Assembly: GCA_001799195.1 (NCBI GenBank)
Contig: MGSU01000290.1
Span: forward strand, 1-28,694
DNA length: 28,694 bases
Direction: 5' to 3'
From: Deltaproteobacteria bacterium RIFOXYA12_FULL_61_11
GTDB taxonomy: Bacteria > Bdellovibrionota_F > JAHFAK01 > YA12-FULL-61-11
Position numbers and translations under genes: made by a program. Below the pieces are notes generated by a model that saw nothing but the letters and a program-made list of their open reading frames with translations, was not told the DNA's origin and did no database searches. Shown here piece after piece: positions 23,942 through 28,694 of the stretch. How positions within the stretch are numbered: position 1 is the stretch's first letter; every line of letters begins with the position of its first letter.

Positions 23942-25544
23942 GAAGAAAATCAAGATCGAGGACATGGGGCGCCAGGATCTCGACCGTCTGAGTACCTTCG
24001 ACAAGAAACGTCAGCCGCCATTGCCTCCGCCCTATGACAAGCTCGAGGAAGAACCGGATTTCCCACCTCTCTCCGAGGATGTGAAGCAGAAGTATGAGGC
24101 CCGGCTCGACGACACTCTGGCCATCAGCATACCCAAGCCCAAGACTCCTGAGGAAGAGGCCGTGCTGGTCCAGAAATTCCTTACGGGTCTCGAGAAGCTC
24201 TTCGTCAAGGAGAACAACTGGACCTTCCTCCAGCCGCTCCTCCTGACCATGGACCACTGCGCCAAGTGCCACACGTGCTCCGAGGCCTGTCATATCTACG
24301 AAGCCAGCGGCCGAGACGAGCTCTACCGGCCCTCGTACCGTTCCGAGGTCTTCCGGCGTCTGTACCGCAAGTTCGTCAACAAGGGTTCCTTATTAGAGAG
24401 TTGGCGGGCGGGCGACATCAAATTGAGTTGGACCCTGATCGCCCGCTTGGCTGAGCTCGCCTACCGCTGTAATTTGTGCCGGCGTTGCGCTCAAACCTGT
24501 CCCATCGGCGTGGACAACGCCCTGGTGGCGAGGGAAATCCGCAAGTTGTTCAGTCAGGAACTGGGCATCGCGCCCAAGGAAATCCATGACAACGGCGCGC
24601 TGCTGCAGCTCAAGGTCGGGTCCTCGACCGGCATGTCGGCCCTGGTGGTCAAGGACAACATCGAGTTCATCGACGAGGACATCAGCGAGAAGACCGGCCT
24701 CGATCTCAAGACCCATTGGGACGTACAAGGCGCCGACGTCCTGCTCATCCACAACGCCGGCGAGATCATGGCCTGGCCGGAAAATCCCGGGGCTTTCGCC
24801 GTGATCCTGGAGAAGGCAGGGATCAGTTGGACCTTGTCCAGTGACCTGTGCGCGTATGACGGGATCAACTACGGCGTGTGGTACGACGACACGCTCTTCG
24901 CCAAGGTCGCGATCAAGCACATGCAGGCAGCCAAGAAGCTCGGCGTGAAGAAGATCGTTATCGGCGAGTGCGGCCACGCCCACAAGGCCCTCACCGTGAT
25001 CGCCGACCGGGCTCTGCCCAAGGATCTGCAGGTTCCGCGCGAGAGCGCCATGACCTTGCTCGAGGAGATCGTCTTCAGCGGCAAGATCGCCTTCGACCCC
25101 TCGCGCAACGATTTTCCGGTGACCCTGCACGATCCCTGCAACCTGGTGCGGCTCATGGGCATCGTTGAGCCACAGCGCCGCATCCTCAGGTATCTCTGCC
25201 CGCAGTTCCGCGAGATGACCCCGCACGGGGTCGAGAACTACTGCTGCGGCGGCGGTAGTGGTTTTGCGATCATGTCCGGCCACAACTTCGGGCAGTGGCG
25301 CATCAATGTGACGAGCCGCAAGAAGTTCGAGCAGATCCTCAATGCCTTCCAGGACTGCATCGACCCGGGTATCCACAAGTACGTTTGTGCACCGTGCAGC
25401 AACTGTAAAGGTGCGATCCGCGATATTCTCGCCCACTATGAGGCCTTCGAGAAGTGCGGCATCCTATACGGCGGCCTGGTCGAATTGATCGTCAACGCCA
25501 TGGTCGACGTCAAACCTGGTTTCATCGACTGGGAGTGGCGCTGA
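23934..25544 (+). CDS. HdrD-like Fe-S oxidoreductase (TmcB/DsrK type), module 2
   Basis: The ATG at 23934, with GAGGAGACAAAGG upstream, overlaps the end of the membrane-subunit gene and is better than the upstream open frame. The 536 residues begin with a charged, Pro-rich extension (1-100) not seen in module 1. Then come two [4Fe-4S] motifs, C109-XX-C112-XX-C115-XXX-C119 and C179-XX-C182-XX-C185-XXX-C189-P. A partial first CCG unit (C346) and a second one follow, with C402 (HDPCNLV), C437-C438 (NYCCGGGSG) and C485-XX-C488-XX-C491. The extra Cys before the final CXXC is notable. The role should match module 1: electron transfer between the membrane quinone subunit and a cytoplasmic disulfide or protein. 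It has no receiver of its own; the next gene supplies one. Confidence 0.93.
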   Translation: MTEKKIKIEDMGRQDLDRLSTFDKKRQPPLPPPYDKLEEEPDFPPLSEDVKQKYEARLDDTLAISIPKPKTPEEEAVLVQKFLTGLEKLFVKENNWTFLQPLLLTMDHCAKCHTCSEACHIYEASGRDELYRPSYRSEVFRRLYRKFVNKGSLLESWRAGDIKLSWTLIARLAELAYRCNLCRRCAQTCPIGVDNALVAREIRKLFSQELGIAPKEIHDNGALLQLKVGSSTGMSALVVKDNIEFIDEDISEKTGLDLKTHWDVQGADVLLIHNAGEIMAWPENPGAFAVILEKAGISWTLSSDLCAYDGINYGVWYDDTLFAKVAIKHMQAAKKLGVKKIVIGECGHAHKALTVIADRALPKDLQVPRESAMTLLEEIVFSGKIAFDPSRNDFPVTLHDPCNLVRLMGIVEPQRRILRYLCPQFREMTPHGVENYCCGGGSGFAIMSGHNFGQWRINVTSRKKFEQILNAFQDCIDPGIHKYVCAPCSNCKGAIRDILAHYEAFEKCGILYGGLVELIVNAMVDVKPGFIDWEWR

Positions 25545-25615
25545 AAGAGGTGTAACCTTTGGAGTTACCTGGATAGCTTGATGGAGAGTAGGCAAGAAAC
25601 CGAGAAGGAGCCTTC

Positions 25616-25996
25616 ATGAACGACAAGAAGAAGATCCTGATCATCGACGACGAGCCGGACGTAGTCACCTTCCTGACCACCCTGCTCGAGGACAACGGCT
25701 ATCTCACCGTGACCGCGACCGACGGAGAGGAGGGCTTGGCCAAGGTCAAGAGCGAGCGGCCCGACGCCGTGACCCTGGACATCACCATGCCCAACACCAC
25801 CGGCGTGCGCTTCTACCGCGAGCTGCGCGAGAGCGCCGAGTTCGCGAAGCTCCCTGTGATTATGGTTACCGGCGTGACCGGCGGCTTCGACAAGTTCATC
25901 TCGTCGCGCCGTCAGGTACCGCCGCCCGAGGGCTTTGTCTCCAAGCCCATCGACCAGCAGAAGCTGCTCGCCTTGTTGGCCAAGGTGTTACAGTAA
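25616..25996 (+). CDS. Stand-alone response-regulator receiver
   Basis: A 126-residue single receiver domain: D11/D12 (LIIDDEPD), phospho-site D55 (AVTLDITMPN), T85 (VIMVTG) and K110 (GFVSKPIDQQKL). There is no output domain. The VPPPEGF stretch before the conserved Lys-Pro matches VPPPDGF in the receiver fused to the module 1 HdrD-like protein, so the two receivers are close relatives and differ from ordinary CheY-like sequences, which lack this insertion. It starts 71 bases after the module 2 HdrD-like gene, with AAGGAG as RBS. Similar small receivers (Rrf1) accompany hmc operons in Desulfovibrio. It may act by protein-protein contact with the HdrD-like subunit or as phosphate sink for the kinase encoded upstream. 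Confidence 0.93.
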   Translation: MNDKKKILIIDDEPDVVTFLTTLLEDNGYLTVTATDGEEGLAKVKSERPDAVTLDITMPNTTGVRFYRELRESAEFAKLPVIMVTGVTGGFDKFISSRRQVPPPEGFVSKPIDQQKLLALLAKVLQ

Positions 25997-26061
25997 TCGT
26001 AATCTACTTCTAACCTCGCAACGCGCCCTCGCGAGATGATCCCCGCGTCGCATTGTCCGGG

Positions 26062-28149
26062 TCAGCTTTTGGTGAAGTCGGTCTCAGCCTTCAGATACAT
26101 CGTCTCGAACATTTGCATGACCCGCTGCACCGCATCGCGGTTGACGTGGCGGCAGTCGTCGGCCCACGGTTGCGGCAGGCAGGTGGTGACCAGCTCGTAG
26201 CTCGGGAAATAGTGGATATTGGGGTTCCGCCGGACCAGCTCTTCCGCGGCGACGCGGAGTACGGCCTTGGAGTGGCTGTTGGCTTCGACGACATGGTGGG
26301 TTTTCCCTCGGCCGGTCGCGAGGAAGGGCACCGGCGAGACGCTGAGGATGATGGTGAAGGCTGGGTTGTGTCGGAGGCACAGGTCATTGAAACGTTCGAC
26401 GGCGTCGATGTTCTCCTGGACGTCGAGAACCCGGTGCCGGGCGAAGAAATAGCCGTTGTCGCGAGGGTTGCGCGACATGACCGTGCCGTCCCAGAGTTCC
26501 CAGCATTCGTTCAGGCCGAGGGTGACGACGAAGACCTCGCAGGTTTCGAGGGCACGTCGTACCGCGGTTGTATGCACTTCGCGATCCGCATCGTAACAGG
26601 CAGCCGAGGCGAAGTAGACCCCCTCGCGGTAAGGATCGACATAGGTGTGGGTGGCCTGATCGCGGAAGAGGAGTGGATGGAACCCCCGTTCGCCGAATGC
26701 CCGCTCGGCGAGCTGGCTGAAGCTGGGCGCGTTGAAGAGGAGCCCGTAATTGGCGCAGAACGGGGTGAGCCCGTCCTCGGGGCTGTAGCCGTCGACCACG
26801 ACTCCGCTCTCCGGAGCCGGAATGGTCTCGGTGACCACGTACCGGTAGCCGTTGAGCTGCAGGTACTGCGAGATTTCGGCTGCGAAGCAGCTCCCCGCGC
26901 TGCCGATCGGGGTGCTGCGATCGAGCAGAGGATGACGTTGCACGAAGGGCAGGGTGTCAGCCAGGGACCTCGGATGGGACTCGTGTACCGGGTTGGGCCA
27001 GAAGACATCCTCGGGTCGGCCGACGCGGTAGCGGGTACGGGAGTCTTCGTACTGGGCCTCGAAGCTCAGGAAGGCGCGGAGCCGGTCGTTGTCTGCCGCA
27101 GGGAGAGGAGTGGTCCGGTTGAGCGCCGCTGCCATGCCTTTGCGCAACGCAAGACAGAGCGCACTCTGGTCGGGCACCACTGGGACTTCTCCCGGAGCCA
27201 GCTTGTCGGTCAGGGTCAGGACGTAGTCCGGATCCCCAAAGATGCGTTCGAGGGCCAGGCCGAGTTGGGCGCGTTGCTTGAACTCGCCGTGTTCGCCGAC
27301 GATCAGGCTCGTACCTGTTGGGAGTGCGGTCTCGAGGAAATGCTCGGCCGCGCCCACCACCTTGAGCTGTCCCAGCTTTGGCTCCCACTGCCCCTCGAGT
27401 TGGGTAAGCCAGGGTTTCGGGCAGGGCAGCAGGACTAGGTGCAGTAGTAGCACCTCGGTTTCGGAACGAGCATGGAAACGTGCCAGCCGCCGGTATGGAT
27501 CGAGCAGCACGATGTCCCCCGGAACCAGGAGTGTGTCGGGGATGTCGTGAGGTTGACCGAGCGCGGTTAGAACGGGGGCGAGGTCGCACTGCCAGGCTTC
27601 GGGTTGGCAGCCGACGTAGCCGGCATGGTGCAGGGCCTTGGTCTGGAGCTCGCTGAGGAGGTCGCAATGCACTTCGCCGGTAGCCTGCAACAGGAAGAAG
27701 AGTTCGAGGGCGTGCGTGCCGAAGAAGGAGCGGTTCCACGGAGAGAGTTCGGCCGGAGAGAGGCTCCGTTCGAGGAAGATGCCTGCGACGAAGAATTCGC
27801 TGCCGAAGTAGTGCCGGTAGTGTTCGGCCGGTTTCGGTTCGAGCAACCCGGGGAGCAGGGAAGGGAGTCGCTGTTCCACTCCGGCCAGATCGAGTTTGGC
27901 CAGGGGGGTACAGGCCCGGCTGCAGATCAGAACCCCATTAGCAAGGGCGCCACGGTAGCTCTCGGTAACCCCACTTTCCATGGAACGGGCGTACTCGTGC
28001 AACTCGGCGAGACGGAGGGTGAAGTCGAAGTAGGTGATCAGGTTCAGCGCTTCTTTGGCACGCAAGCGCAGCTCTCGCGGCGGTTCACCGGGTAGGCGCA
28101 GCAGGTAGGGGGTGCCGGTAGTCAGGTGGTTGGATTGGATCATGGTCAT
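26062..28149 (-). CDS. Large protein with C-terminal GSCFA domain
   Basis: The ATG at 28149 follows GAGAGGCGAC and lies 8 bases after the uup stop; an ATG two codons later is also possible, and the longer open frame upstream overlaps uup. Of 695 residues, about 410-695 form a GSCFA domain: FVQRHPLLDRSTPIGSAGSC containing the name motif near residue 420, VVTLGLNECWELWDG (GLNE catalytic-type block), FTIILSVSPVPFLATG and DDCRHVNRDAV near the end. GSCFA proteins have an SGNH-hydrolase-like fold and are linked to surface glycan or lipid modification. Residues 1-400 are not a family I can name; they hold no signal peptide or membrane span. The fusion is longer than usual GSCFA proteins (about 320-350). 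Confidence 0.8.
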   Translation of the reverse strand: MTMIQSNHLTTGTPYLLRLPGEPPRELRLRAKEALNLITYFDFTLRLAELHEYARSMESGVTESYRGALANGVLICSRACTPLAKLDLAGVEQRLPSLLPGLLEPKPAEHYRHYFGSEFFVAGIFLERSLSPAELSPWNRSFFGTHALELFFLLQATGEVHCDLLSELQTKALHHAGYVGCQPEAWQCDLAPVLTALGQPHDIPDTLLVPGDIVLLDPYRRLARFHARSETEVLLLHLVLLPCPKPWLTQLEGQWEPKLGQLKVVGAAEHFLETALPTGTSLIVGEHGEFKQRAQLGLALERIFGDPDYVLTLTDKLAPGEVPVVPDQSALCLALRKGMAAALNRTTPLPAADNDRLRAFLSFEAQYEDSRTRYRVGRPEDVFWPNPVHESHPRSLADTLPFVQRHPLLDRSTPIGSAGSCFAAEISQYLQLNGYRYVVTETIPAPESGVVVDGYSPEDGLTPFCANYGLLFNAPSFSQLAERAFGERGFHPLLFRDQATHTYVDPYREGVYFASAACYDADREVHTTAVRRALETCEVFVVTLGLNECWELWDGTVMSRNPRDNGYFFARHRVLDVQENIDAVERFNDLCLRHNPAFTIILSVSPVPFLATGRGKTHHVVEANSHSKAVLRVAAEELVRRNPNIHYFPSYELVTTCLPQPWADDCRHVNRDAVQRVMQMFETMYLKAETDFTKS

Positions 28150-28157
28150 GTCGCCTC

Positions 28158-28694
28158 TCACTCTCCTGCCAACTGCTGCCGCAGGGTTTCCAGTTCCTGC
28201 CACCGGAGATACAGTCTCTCGACCTCTTCCCGCGCTGCGGCTTCTTCGGTGCAGAGGGCGACGAGGGTGTCGGCCGCGCTGAGCACCTCGGGATCTTGGA
28301 GCTTCAATCGTACCTTCGCGAGGGTCTCCTCGGCTGCGGCGAGCCGTGCTTCCATGCCGTCGAGCTCGAGTTGGTCGCGGTAGCCGAGCCGGGTCTTTTG
28401 GCGTGGCCGGTCGACGACCTCTTTGGCTTTCCTTACCTTGCGTTCAGTGCTTGCGAGGGCTTCCAACCATTGCGCGCAATCGGCGAAACTGCCGATAGTA
28501 CCCTCGTCGAGGAAGCCCAAAACCGAGGTCGCGAGGCGGTCGAGAAAGGCCCGGTCATGGCTAACCAGAACCACTGCACCGGGAAAATCCTCCAAACGCT
28601 CTTCCAATACCGCGAGAGTCAAGAGGTCGAGGTCATTGGTCGGTTCGTCGAGCAGCAGGAGATCGACCTCCTCGAGCATGATCCTGGCCAAGGA
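28158..28694 (-). CDS. uup: Uup-type ABC-F ATPase, 3' part
   Basis: The last 178 codons are visible; the 5' part is beyond the window. The piece opens in the signature-to-Walker B region of the second ATPase domain: LARIMLEEVDLLLLDEPTND, with E of the Walker B glutamate, followed by VLVSHDRAFLDRLATSVLGF (H switch). The end, about 70 residues with KTRLGYRDQLELDGMEARLA and a heptad-rich helix pair, matches the C-terminal coiled-coil domain of Uup, which binds DNA or ribosome-related partners in E. coli. ABC-F proteins act on the ribosome, not in transport. It is followed 8 bases on by the GSCFA gene, so they are likely one transcript. Confidence 0.9.
   Translation of the reverse strand, partial: SLARIMLEEVDLLLLDEPTNDLDLLTLAVLEERLEDFPGAVVLVSHDRAFLDRLATSVLGFLDEGTIGSFADCAQWLEALASTERKVRKAKEVVDRPRQKTRLGYRDQLELDGMEARLAAAEETLAKVRLKLQDPEVLSAADTLVALCTEEAAAREEVERLYLRWQELETLRQQLAGE

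Noticed and set aside
18835-25544. Dissimilatory sulfite reductase dsrMKJOP operon
   Set aside because: The M/K-like pairs are present twice, but no J, O, P or sulfite reductase genes are seen; the sequences fit the wider Tmc/Hmc group.
26053-27438. 461-residue plus-strand open frame
   Set aside because: Antisense to the GSCFA gene, whose product has clear motifs; the plus frame has none.

Overview
The window reads as a G+C-rich, Gram-negative, largely anaerobic bacterium of deltaproteobacterial type (Desulfobacterota or Myxococcota-like). This is an inference from gene content: Tmc/Hmc/DsrMK-type membrane redox modules, PAS kinases with CysXXCys clusters, a three-domain NifU with NifS, a Uup ATPase, and a secreted PA14-like protein with a MYXO/GlyGly-CTERM-like tail. 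No rRNA, tRNA, CRISPR array or complete insertion sequence was seen.

Layout. 1-544 (minus): a VapBC toxin-antitoxin pair, toxin cut by the window edge, with a good promoter and a candidate operator. 545-2128: a decayed stretch with an Lcl/DUF1566 remnant, a frameshifted secreted-protein relic and a truncated outer-membrane-protein gene. 2500-4651: nifU-nifS. 4796-7837: a protein of about eight PAS domains with no recognisable output domain. 7995-10658: two secreted proteins, PA14-like and subtilisin. 10741-12350: an A+T-rich insert with a B12-type radical SAM gene and a 55-codon ORF just upstream of it; its right edge meets a 5'-truncated gene (12353-13135). 13184-15811 (minus): a DTW-domain protein with a long extra C-terminus and a DNRLRE-like surface protein. 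16031-17942 (minus): an HTH/Cys-cluster/receiver regulator and a degenerate PP-loop-like protein. 18302-22735: macro domain, membrane cytochrome b-like subunit, HdrD-like Fe-S protein fused to a receiver, and a histidine kinase. 23006-25996: a second membrane subunit, HdrD-like protein and stand-alone receiver. 26062-28694 (minus): a GSCFA-domain protein and the 3' end of uup.

How the genes may work together. The region 16.0-26.0 kb is the most interesting part. Two parallel membrane-quinone/HdrD-type electron-transfer modules are each tied to a two-component receiver, once by gene fusion and once as the next gene. A kinase whose two PAS domains each carry a Cys cluster sits between them, and a divergent regulator joins HTH, Cys-cluster and receiver-like parts in one chain. 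I propose that this is a redox-signalling locus in which electron flow through HdrD-like proteins is coupled to phosphorelay. The gene arrangement and motifs are seen directly; the coupling is inference. NifU/NifS could supply the Fe-S clusters, but they lie far away and no nitrogenase gene is present.
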